Shown here in pieces: positions 6,476 to 12,380 of a stretch of 12,380 nucleotides of DNA. This DNA comes from an uncultured Bacilli bacterium (lineage in GTDB: Bacteria > Bacillota_I > Bacilli_A > RF39 > UBA660). How positions within the stretch are numbered: the stretch's first letter is position 1; every line of letters starts with the position of its first letter. The translations under genes were made by a program, and so were the position numbers. The stretch spans positions 2,393 through 14,772 of the forward strand of contig CAJTKV010000044.1 of assembly GCA_910577075.1 (NCBI GenBank), read 5' to 3'. Under the pieces are notes generated by a model. That model had not been told where the DNA came from. It worked only from the letters and a program-made list of their open reading frames with translations, and did not search any database.

Positions 6476-7468
6476 ATGGATATATTATATACAGCGAATA
6501 AGAAATATATTGATGTGATGTTAGCGTCCATTTATTCAATTTATCTAAATGGTGGTCTTGATCATATAACTTTACATATTATCTATAGTGATTTTTCTAT
6601 AGATAGTATTTTGTATATAGAAAATTTCTTAAAGCCTTTACCTAATGTTGATTTTAATTTTTACTATTTAGATGAAAAAGATATAGAAAAATATAATATA
6701 CCTAAATGGAAGGAATCTCATATCGCCAATGCTCGCTTATTCTTTCAAAGTATCTTAAAGGATAAGGTACCAAAAAAAATATTATACATTGATGCAGATA
6801 CAATTTGTGTAGGAGATTTAAAGGGAATAGTCGAATATGATTTTTCCCCGGTTTATGCCGTCAAAGATTCCCTTCACCGAGTTTATACCCAAAGATTTGG
6901 GCATCTAGAGCATTATTACAATTCTGGTGTTTTATATATTGATACGGAAAAATGGGATCACATAGATGCCGAGGGTAGAATCGTGGAATTTGCTATCAAT
7001 AGTCCGTGGGAATTAGTATATCCTGATCAAGATATTTTTAATTGTGCACTAAATACGGATATTGGAAATTTAAGTGCCGAGTATAATTATCCTCCTCAGG
7101 TTTATCTCTTTAACGAGGAAGAATTAAAACGATACCAAGCTTTCCGCGAGATAGATGCCATTGAATTACTCGAAGTTAAGGATAAAGTTAAAATATGTCA
7201 TTCATATGGTGTCTCGGGAATTAAACCATGGAGCAATAATACGATTAATCCCTATAATGACTTATTCATGCAATATATAATGCAAGTTAATCCTGATTTT
7301 CAAAAAGAAGACTTGCCTTTTAAAGAGATGATGATGACTAGAAATAAAAAAATTTATAAAGAATTGCTATTGTTAAAAACTCGCATATCTTCGATGATGG
7401 TAGTTGACGGGGATATTAGACATAAAAGTTTAAGTAAGAAAAATGTACCTTTAGACATAAAAAAATAA
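6476..7468 (+). CDS. Family 8 glycosyltransferase
   Basis: Retaining, metal-dependent glycosyltransferase with a GT-A fold, moving a hexose from a nucleotide sugar to a glycan or lipid acceptor. 330 aa. Starts at the ATG behind AGGGAG (6463-6468). Recognisable GT8 features: N-terminal MDILYTANKKYIDVMLASIYSI nucleotide-binding region, the DXD metal site Asp106-Ala-Asp108 within LYIDADTI, the YYNSGVLYID block (147-156), PDQDIFN (183-189), and the C-terminal metal-linked histidine with KPW (His242, 250-252). No signal peptide or membrane helix; a charged, Lys-rich tail follows residue 285. The sugar and acceptor cannot be read from the sequence, and no other cell-surface polysaccharide genes are adjacent. 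It originally appears to have converged on prsA (see the repeats at 7457-7491 and 9496-9530). Confidence 0.92.
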   Translation: MDILYTANKKYIDVMLASIYSIYLNGGLDHITLHIIYSDFSIDSILYIENFLKPLPNVDFNFYYLDEKDIEKYNIPKWKESHIANARLFFQSILKDKVPKKILYIDADTICVGDLKGIVEYDFSPVYAVKDSLHRVYTQRFGHLEHYYNSGVLYIDTEKWDHIDAEGRIVEFAINSPWELVYPDQDIFNCALNTDIGNLSAEYNYPPQVYLFNEEELKRYQAFREIDAIELLEVKDKVKICHSYGVSGIKPWSNNTINPYNDLFMQYIMQVNPDFQKEDLPFKEMMMTRNKKIYKELLLLKTRISSMMVVDGDIRHKSLSKKNVPLDIKK

Positions 7469-7491
7469 TCACTTAATAGTGATTATTTTTA
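7457..7491 (+). terminator. Terminator; copy 1 of a perfect 35-bp direct repeat
   Basis: Stem AATAATCACT (7464-7473) with AGTGATTATT (7478-7487), loop TAAT, flanked by an A run on the left and a T run on the right, so it can terminate on both strands. The glycosyltransferase stop codon is inside it. The whole 35 bp recurs without mismatch at 9496-9530. Confidence 0.9.
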
Positions 7492-7495
7492 TTAT

Positions 7496-7524
7496 TTGAC
7501 AATTTTATTAAAAAAAGTTAAAAT
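7496..7524 (+). promoter_or_regulatory. Promoter of the ATPase/RloB pair
   Basis: TTGACA (7496-7501), 17-nt spacer, TAAAAT (7519-7524), starting 5 bp after the terminator. A second set lies nearer the gene: TTGAAA (7579-7584), 16-nt spacer, TACAAT (7601-7606). The region is strongly AT-rich. Either promoter would serve both genes. Confidence 0.6.
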
Positions 7525-7628
7525 ATTTAAATATTTTTAGTGTTTTTGTTAAAATTTCACAAATTTAAAGAAAATAGTTTGAAATATTGAATAAATATAA
7601 TACAATATAGATGAAAGGAAGAATAAAT

Positions 7629-8897
7629 ATGCTTATAGAATTTAGTGTAAAAAACTTTAGATCATTTAGAGATGAAGTGATCTTTTCAATGGAAGCAGGC
7701 AATGGAGATGAACTTCCAAATAACGTTTTTGAAGTCAATAATACAAAAATTTTGAAAACAGCTTCATTATATGGAGCAAATGCATCTGGTAAATCTAATT
7801 TTATGAGGGCTTTCACAGCAGCTATAATGATGGTAAGAAATTCAAATATGATTCCATTAGGAGCAAGGTGGGCTGAAATAGTTCCCTTCTTGTTAGATGA
7901 ATGTTCTAGAAATGAACCAACTGTTTTTACCTTTGTCTTTATAGCAAATGGAGTTAAATATAGATATTGTTTTGGAACAGATGGAGAAAAAATACAGGAA
8001 GAATCATTAGATGCTTATTACTCACAGAAGCCATCAAACATCTTTAAAAGGACAAATGTGAATGATTATAAGTTTATTACTGAAGATAACTCGAGATTAA
8101 AAGCTCTTGTTGCTAGAAATACGGATAATAAACTATTTTTAGCAACTGCAACCAACTGGAATTATGATAAAACTAAAGATGCTTTTTTATGGTTTATGAA
8201 CTCAATAGATACTTATGATTCATTCGATATGATTGCTGATGAAGATCTTGTATCTTATAGTAAGGATGATTCACCTCTTAAAGATTTCTCCTTGAAATTA
8301 CTACGTGAAACCGATATCTTGATTAAAGATATTCATGTTGATTATGCCGAAAAAGATATGGATACAAATATGATGGATTTGCTAGTTCCGCCAGCTATTA
8401 AAAATAATGGTAACTCCAAATTTAGAAGTTTAAATATTGAGGTTGAACATGAGATAGAGTTGGATAATGGCAATAAAAAAACTTATACTTTAAACTTTGG
8501 CGATGAATCATCGGGAACCAAAATCTTATTTGCTTTAGCGCCTTCATTAATGAGAGCATTTGCCAAGACTAGAGTACTAATTGTAGATGAACTTGAAAAA
8601 AGTCTTCATCCTTCTTTGGTGGAATACATTATAAAGATATTTAATAATCCAAATATAAATAAGGCCAATAGTCAGTTGATTTTTACTACTCATGCCGTCA
8701 GTCTGCTTGATTTAGACTTATTAAGACGCGATCAAATTTGGTTTGCCGAAAAGAATCCGATGAATGGTGTAACAGACTTATACCCATTAGATGACTTCTC
8801 TGTTAGAAAAGATGAAAATATTCAAAAAGGATATATAAACGGAAGATATGGAGCAATTCCCTTTATAGGAAATGGTATCGATTTATGGCGAGAGTAA
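7629..8897 (+). CDS. AAA15/AAA21-type ATPase (RloA/AbiLi-like), probable antiphage protein
   Basis: SMC/ABC-like ATPase of the class seen in RloA, AbiLi and the PARIS ATPase, which sense phage and control a partner effector. 422 aa from the ATG at 7629, chosen because AAAGGAAG (7614-7621) lies 7 nt upstream and the family starts MLIEFSVKNFRSF; an ATG at 7611 would precede that site. Walker A GANASGKS (49-56); signature-like GDESSGTKIL (291-300); Walker B RVLIVDE (315-321) followed by LEKSLHP; switch His355 in FTTHAVSLLD. The central part (about 100-280) is variable, as expected for a sensor region. It overlaps the next gene by 13 bp, so the two are translationally coupled. ATPase family is certain. 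AbiL/RloAB membership rests on the partner, and the defence role is inference. Confidence 0.9.
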   Translation: MLIEFSVKNFRSFRDEVIFSMEAGNGDELPNNVFEVNNTKILKTASLYGANASGKSNFMRAFTAAIMMVRNSNMIPLGARWAEIVPFLLDECSRNEPTVFTFVFIANGVKYRYCFGTDGEKIQEESLDAYYSQKPSNIFKRTNVNDYKFITEDNSRLKALVARNTDNKLFLATATNWNYDKTKDAFLWFMNSIDTYDSFDMIADEDLVSYSKDDSPLKDFSLKLLRETDILIKDIHVDYAEKDMDTNMMDLLVPPAIKNNGNSKFRSLNIEVEHEIELDNGNKKTYTLNFGDESSGTKILFALAPSLMRAFAKTRVLIVDELEKSLHPSLVEYIIKIFNNPNINKANSQLIFTTHAVSLLDLDLLRRDQIWFAEKNPMNGVTDLYPLDDFSVRKDENIQKGYINGRYGAIPFIGNGIDLWRE

Positions 8898-9499
8898 ATA
8901 GAGAAAGAAGAAAAAATCCTCTTGTACTAATTGGTTGTGAGGGAAGAAGAAATGCCGAAAAGATATATTTCAGCAATTTCTCTTCTCGCAATTGTCGCAT
9001 TGTTTTTTCTCCAGGTAATAGCACTGATCCACTGGGAATTCTAGAAGATACAAAAAGATATATGGAAAAAAATGAAATAAGTGCTGACTATGGTGATAGA
9101 ATATTTTTAGTTATAGATACGGATTTAAATGAAGGACAAATAAACTCCATAAAATCAATTCGCGATGAATGTGATAAATTGGGGATTACTATTATAACTT
9201 CTTCACCAACTTTTGAAATATGGTATCTAATGCACTTTAGAGATAACCAATTGAGATTTAACAGTAGTGGAGATGTCAAAAATGCAATTAAAGGTATTAT
9301 TTCTAATTATAAAGAGAGTATGAACCTTTATCCTTTAATAAGTGAAAAAACAGCAACAGCCATTAAGCGTGCCAAAAAAATAGAAAGTCAAAGAATTAAA
9401 GATGGGGAGTATGACGAATATTCTTGTAATCCTTATTCGTCTATATATATCGTGCTTGAAGAGATAGAAAATTTGCAAAACCAAAATAATCTTAGATAA
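8885..9499 (+). CDS. RloB/AbiLii-like protein with TOPRIM-type motifs
   Basis: 204 aa, the usual size of RloB-family proteins. A basic N-terminus leads into LVLIGCEG (13-20) with the TOPRIM-type Glu19. IFLVIDTDLNE (73-83) follows with the metal-binding pair Asp78/Asp80, then SSPTFEIWYLMHF (106-118), a hallmark block of RloB. The C-terminal NPYSSIYIVLEEI resembles the closing helix of the family. RloB and AbiLii are the presumed nuclease/effector partners of RloA/AbiLi ATPases. By analogy with the TOPRIM effector of PARIS it may cut RNA or DNA when released; the target cannot be read here. It has no strong ribosome binding site of its own (weak AGGAAA near 8866) and starts inside the ATPase gene, pointing to coupled synthesis. 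It ends at the second copy of the 35-bp repeat. Confidence 0.82.
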   Translation: MARVNRERRKNPLVLIGCEGRRNAEKIYFSNFSSRNCRIVFSPGNSTDPLGILEDTKRYMEKNEISADYGDRIFLVIDTDLNEGQINSIKSIRDECDKLGITIITSSPTFEIWYLMHFRDNQLRFNSSGDVKNAIKGIISNYKESMNLYPLISEKTATAIKRAKKIESQRIKDGEYDEYSCNPYSSIYIVLEEIENLQNQNNLR

Positions 9500-9530
9500 A
9501 AAAATAATCACTTAATAGTGATTATTTTTA
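9496..9530 (+). terminator. Bidirectional terminator; copy 2 of the 35-bp direct repeat
   Basis: Identical over 35 bp to 7457-7491. Stem AATAATCACT (9503-9512) with AGTGATTATT (9517-9526), loop TAAT. It contains the stop codon of the RloB-like gene (9497-9499) on the plus strand and that of prsA (9528-9530) on the minus strand. T runs on both strands allow it to end both convergent transcripts. Confidence 0.9.
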
Positions 9531-10538
9531 GTTACTTGCTTTTTGATTATTATTAGCTCGAGCTTGATTTATCAAATAATTCATATATTTATTATATGCA
9601 TCTTCTAAATCTGAGTCATGCCATTTAATACCATTGTCTTTTCTCAATTCGATCATAGCATTAACTTCTATAGTTGCATCATCATTAATTAATTCTTCTG
9701 CTAAAGTATCTTTGATATCATCAGTTGCATCCTTTTCTGATGGTTTATCTTTTTGATCAAGTTTTAAGATAATGTGATATCCATAAGAAGTTTTAACAGG
9801 TGTATCAGAATATGAACCAACCTTTAAAGCAACAGCAGCATCTTCGAAATCGCTTACCATGTCGCCTCTATTGAAGTATCCTAATTCTTGGTATGTAACT
9901 TCTGAATTATTTTCATACTTTTTGAAAGCATCTTTTGCGCTCGTGCCATTCTTAATATCCTTTTTGATATCTGCAATAATCGTCTTTGCTTTAGTTAATG
10001 CAGTTGCCTCATCTTGTTCAGAAGAACTAGCAGGTTTAACTAAGATATGTACACAGTCCATATCGCCAATTGTTTTGTTTTTGTAGTAATCTTTGATTTG
10101 TTTATTAGTAACTTTAGTTTTAGCAAAATCTTTAATAGCAAAATCTCTTAAATAATCTGTTTTAGATTTACTTAAATAATCCTCTAAATCAGCATATCCA
10201 TATTGTGAAAGAGCAGATTGCAATGCTGTTTCATCAAATTTACCATCATCGTCAACAAAACTCTTCTTCAAAGATGTTTCCATATTGGCAATATATTCAT
10301 TTGCTTCATCCATTTTATCTTTATAAGCACTTTCTAATACTTGCTTGTCCATTTTATTGATGATTGTATCCATGGCATAAGTCGTTTTAACTTCTTCCCA
10401 TATTTCATTAACACTGTATTTTGTACCATCACCAAATTCAAAAATGGCCTCTTCTCCGTTTGATAATTTTGGAATTTTACTACCACAACCTGTTAGTAGT
10501 CCAACTGCTATAATTACTAGCAATAATTTCTTTTTCAT
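9528..10538 (-). CDS. prsA: PrsA-like parvulin peptidyl-prolyl isomerase lipoprotein
   Basis: Membrane-anchored extracellular foldase that helps secreted proteins fold after Sec export. 336 aa. The N-terminus MKKKLLLVIIAVGLLTGC is a lipoprotein signal with lipobox LTGC and lipidated Cys18. An N-terminal chaperone region (about 30-155, helical, SurA-like) precedes the parvulin domain at about 158-262: CVHILVK (162-168), the helix rich in AKTIIADIKKDIKNG, LGYFNRGDMVSDFEDAA (219-235) and the closing SYGYHIILKL (251-260). A C-terminal helical tail completes the PrsA plan. Start ATG follows GGGAGGT (minus strand, 10544-10550). Its 5' side faces the tandem 0A boxes at 10621-10637 and its 3' end lies in the shared terminator. 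Parvulin lipoprotein is certain; the name prsA is by architecture. Confidence 0.93.
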   Translation of the reverse strand: MKKKLLLVIIAVGLLTGCGSKIPKLSNGEEAIFEFGDGTKYSVNEIWEEVKTTYAMDTIINKMDKQVLESAYKDKMDEANEYIANMETSLKKSFVDDDGKFDETALQSALSQYGYADLEDYLSKSKTDYLRDFAIKDFAKTKVTNKQIKDYYKNKTIGDMDCVHILVKPASSSEQDEATALTKAKTIIADIKKDIKNGTSAKDAFKKYENNSEVTYQELGYFNRGDMVSDFEDAAVALKVGSYSDTPVKTSYGYHIILKLDQKDKPSEKDATDDIKDTLAEELINDDATIEVNAMIELRKDNGIKWHDSDLEDAYNKYMNYLINQARANNNQKASN

Positions 10539-10561
10539 TATTTACCTCCCTAACATCTATA

Positions 10562-10567
10562 ATTATA
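10562..10567 (-). promoter_or_regulatory. -10 element of the prsA promoter
   Basis: TATAAT on the minus strand, 23 bp before the prsA start codon. The expected -35 position (10585-10590) reads TACTAT, a poor match. Confidence 0.45.
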
Positions 10568-10620
10568 CCATACTAAAGAAAAAAATAGTACAATAAATAA
10601 TCTTACAAAAAAATATTGTA

Positions 10621-10637
10621 TTCGACAAAATTCGACA
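10621..10637 (-). promoter_or_regulatory. Two tandem Spo0A boxes
   Basis: TTCGACA occurs at 10621-10627 and again at 10631-10637, each followed by AAAA. On the minus strand both read TGTCGAA, a perfect 0A box, in the same orientation with a 10-bp period. One helical turn is the spacing expected for a head-to-tail Spo0A dimer on DNA. They lie between prsA and the small gene at 10691 and could act on either. Confidence 0.7.
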
Positions 10638-10664
10638 AAAATATATGCTTATATGTTGTATATT
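10632..10664 (+). promoter_or_regulatory. Candidate Spo0A-dependent promoter of the 54-residue gene
   Basis: TCGACA (10632-10637), part of the second 0A box, matches the -35 consensus TTGACA at 5 of 6 bases. TATATT (10659-10664) follows after an over-long 21-nt spacer. Such long spacers with a 0A box on the -35 are the known design of Spo0A-activated SigA promoters such as spoIIG and spoIIE in B. subtilis. The -10 match is moderate. Confidence 0.45.
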
Positions 10665-10690
10665 AATCATATCAAAAGGGAGGTAATATG

Positions 10691-10855
10691 ATGTATCATG
10701 AATTAACAAAAAAGGAAAGAGAGAAATTTATAAAAAAATATTTAAATCCCATGGATGATTATACTAAGAAAATTATCCATATAAGTGTTATCGAATATAA
10801 GGGGGTTAAAGAATATTTAATTAACCATAAATATATTTTAAAAGTTTATAAATAA
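10691..10855 (+). CDS. Small basic protein, 54 aa, function unknown
   Basis: Short frame with a strong ribosome binding site AAAAGGGAGG (10674-10683). An in-frame ATG at 10688 precedes the ATG at 10691; the latter is preferred for its 7-nt spacing. The product is rich in Lys and Tyr, with an amphipathic N-terminal helix (ELTKKEREKFIKKYL, residues 4-18), a break at Asn-Pro, then a second stretch with IIHISVIEY and YLINHKYILKVYK. There is no signal peptide, membrane helix or Cys. I do not recognise it; it is not visibly Sda, SinI or a Spo0E-type phosphatase. Its value lies in the setting: directly behind tandem 0A boxes and before a secreted repeat protein. No clear terminator separates it from the next gene. 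That it is a real gene rests on the ribosome binding site and the promoter context. Confidence 0.65.
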   Translation: MYHELTKKEREKFIKKYLNPMDDYTKKIIHISVIEYKGVKEYLINHKYILKVYK

Positions 10856-10889
10856 TTCCTTGATAAAATACCAAAATATTCCATACATA

Positions 10890-10898
10890 TGATATAAT
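10890..10898 (+). promoter_or_regulatory. Extended -10 promoter of the Big_2 repeat protein
   Basis: TGATATAAT, with the TATAAT hexamer at 10893-10898, about 29 bp before the start codon. The -35 region is weak; TTGATA at 10860-10865 is too far away. Confidence 0.5.
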
Positions 10899-10926
10899 AA
10901 TAAAATAGAGAGGAAGTCGTTTAAAT

Positions 10927-12380
10927 ATGAAAAAGAAATTATTATATGTACTATGTATTATCGTGAGTTGCTTTTCCCTCAAGGTGTATGCAGCTCCTAT
11001 GCGTGCAATATATGTAGGTACTGAAGAGACAATTACATCTCCAACCTATAATGTATCCACAGGAGAAATGCAATATTATACCGTTGAAAGTTCGGATCCT
11101 GAATATTTAAGAGCTGAAAAGATTAAAATAAATGGGGTGTGTGCCTCATTTGACAACTGTAATCATTCGATTGATTTTAAAGTAACAGCTGTAAGTAAGG
11201 GAAGTGCAACAGTCTACATAAAGGATGATAATGGGGAAATTGTCGAGAATTATTTTTTTACCGTTTATCCCGGGATCGAGCTACCTACGCTTATACCCGA
11301 AGATAACGTTTATCTAATCGCCAAGGGAGACAGTGCGTATATAAGTGGATATGATTCTGATAAATACACCTTTGAATCAGCAAATCCTGATATTGCCGTT
11401 ATTTCTGATAAAAAGGTCTTAACGGGAATAAGTGAAGGGGAAACGGAGATTTATTCCTATTTGCCCAATGGTGGTGGGGCCTCTATTATCCGAGTACGCG
11501 TGTATCAAGGAGCTAAAAGCCTTCAAATATCTGGCGGAGATAAATATTTTTACCAACAGAATATAATGGAAGATCTTGAAGTGATCTTTAATCCAACTAA
11601 TACGACTTATAAAGATGTAACATGGACTTCCAGCAATCCTAATATAATAGATGTAACACCTGAAGGACATCCTATAGTAAAGAAGAATGGTCAAGCAAGA
11701 ATTACCGCATGTACTAAAAGAGATAATGTGTGTACATCGATTACTGCTACTGCGAGCAATATTATTGAGGATGTCAAGGTAGTTAATAGTCCAACTAAAA
11801 TCAATGTTGGTGAGACAAAAAAACTAGAGTACATCACTACACCTACAGTCGATATGACGAAAAAAGATATAAAATGGACAAGTTTTGATGAGAAAATAGT
11901 TACTGTCGATAAAAATGGCAATATCACAGCTAAAAAGGCGGGAACAACTTCGGTAATTATGACCAACAACAGTGATAGTTTCCTAGTTAATTTTGATATT
12001 GAAGTATCTAACCCCATTAAAAGTGTCGTAACTTCCGTAAAGGAAAAGACCATGTTAATTGGTTCAACATTAAAAATAGATGCCACTATAAACCCAGCAG
12101 ACACAGATGATGATAAAAAATTAGTATGGGATAGCATTGATGAAAATATAGCAACAGTTGATCAACTTGGTAATGTTAAAGCTAAAAACCAAGGAATGAC
12201 TTTTATTACCGTAACAGCTAGTAATGGAAAATCAGCCTTGATTAAAATAACTGTTAAAAAATCCTTAGATATTACAAGTGTAAAAATAAATCAAAAGAGT
12301 TTAACTGTTGTAACAGGTAAGACTGGCAAATTAACAACAACTATTAATCCAAGTAATACAACACAAAGTAAAACATTAAC
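10927..12380 (+). CDS. Secreted protein with bacterial Ig-like (Big_2) repeats, 3' end outside window
   Basis: Open from ATG 10927 to the last base, giving at least 484 residues with no stop. AGAGGAA (10909-10915) serves as ribosome binding site. The signal peptide MKKKLLYVLCIIVSCFSLKVYA (22 aa) ends in a likely cleavage site VYA/A. The mature part is built from Ig-like beta-sandwich units of about 80-90 residues with the Big_2 signature: a W-(T/D)-S-x-(N/D)-x-x-(I/V)-x-x-V core, then G-x-(V/I)-x-A-K-x-x-G-x-(T/A)-x-(I/V) and a closing strand. Clear units surround VTWTSSNPNIIDV, IKWTSFDEKIVTVDKNGNITAKKAG and LVWDSIDENIATVDQLGNVKAKNQG. A further unit begins at the window end, and the first two (FESANPDIAVIS and before) are divergent. 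Such repeats form stalks in adhesins, surface enzymes and cell-wall proteins. The functional tip or anchor lies beyond the window, so its role is open. Confidence 0.9.
   Translation, partial: MKKKLLYVLCIIVSCFSLKVYAAPMRAIYVGTEETITSPTYNVSTGEMQYYTVESSDPEYLRAEKIKINGVCASFDNCNHSIDFKVTAVSKGSATVYIKDDNGEIVENYFFTVYPGIELPTLIPEDNVYLIAKGDSAYISGYDSDKYTFESANPDIAVISDKKVLTGISEGETEIYSYLPNGGGASIIRVRVYQGAKSLQISGGDKYFYQQNIMEDLEVIFNPTNTTYKDVTWTSSNPNIIDVTPEGHPIVKKNGQARITACTKRDNVCTSITATASNIIEDVKVVNSPTKINVGETKKLEYITTPTVDMTKKDIKWTSFDEKIVTVDKNGNITAKKAGTTSVIMTNNSDSFLVNFDIEVSNPIKSVVTSVKEKTMLIGSTLKIDATINPADTDDDKKLVWDSIDENIATVDQLGNVKAKNQGMTFITVTASNGKSALIKITVKKSLDITSVKINQKSLTVVTGKTGKLTTTINPSNTTQSKTL

Noticed and set aside
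11419..12137. Two long open frames on the minus strand (11419-11694 and 11691-12137)
   Set aside because: They are antisense to the continuous signal-peptide-plus-Big_2 frame on the plus strand, which has clear domain repeats and a ribosome binding site. The minus-strand products are low-complexity hydrophobic shadows.
1..12380. CRISPR arrays, tRNA or rRNA genes, transposases, integrases
   Set aside because: I saw no regularly spaced repeats, cloverleaf-like segments or recombinase motifs. The only long exact repeat I found is the 35-bp terminator pair.

Overview
The window is AT-rich and uses the standard code: Trp is TGG and TGA does not interrupt the genes. It has strong purine-rich ribosome binding sites, TATAAT-type promoters (several with an extended TGn -10) and U-tract hairpin terminators. 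Together with spo0A, a ClpC-like ATPase, a PrsA-type lipoprotein foldase and a PDZ/S41 protease, this points to a low-GC Gram-positive bacterium (Bacillota), plausibly an uncultured gut Bacilli lineage. The lineage guess is inference; no rRNA or other marker in the window fixes it.

Layout, left to right. (1) 1-978: 3' part of a CtpA/CtpB-type S41 protease, closed by a hairpin terminator that overlaps its stop codon. (2) 1115-3845: spo0A followed 43 bp later by a degenerate ClpC-like ATPase. A perfect Spo0A box (0A box) lies upstream of spo0A. (3) 3889-4842: single-pass membrane protein of unknown function with its own promoter and terminator. (4) 4993-6387: cysS, with a clean promoter and a short leader that may encode a 16-residue peptide. 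(5) 6476-7468: family 8 glycosyltransferase. (6) 7496-9499: two overlapping genes, an AAA15-type ATPase and a RloB-like TOPRIM protein, resembling AbiL/RloAB antiphage modules. A perfect 35-bp direct repeat, itself a bidirectional terminator, flanks the pair. (7) 9528-10538, minus strand: PrsA-like parvulin lipoprotein. (8) 10539-10926: divergent region with two tandem 0A boxes, a promoter-like element with a 21-nt spacer, and a previously unlisted 54-residue basic ORF. (9) 10927 to the end: 5' part of a secreted protein with Ig-like (Big_2) repeats, running off the window.

How the parts may fit. The strongest theme is Spo0A control in an altered form. The DNA-binding domain of Spo0A is almost unchanged from the Bacillus protein. 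In the receiver domain, however, the phospho-accepting Asp aligns with Asn54, and one Asp of the acidic pair and the conserved Pro are also replaced. The adjacent ClpC-like protein keeps an intact first ATPase ring but has lost key residues and the end of the second. Good 0A boxes stand upstream of spo0A and in the prsA/small-ORF divergent region, so the regulator probably still binds DNA, perhaps without a phosphorelay. The second theme is mobility: the ATPase/RloB pair appears to have been inserted at a terminator shared by the convergent glycosyltransferase and prsA genes, duplicating that terminator.
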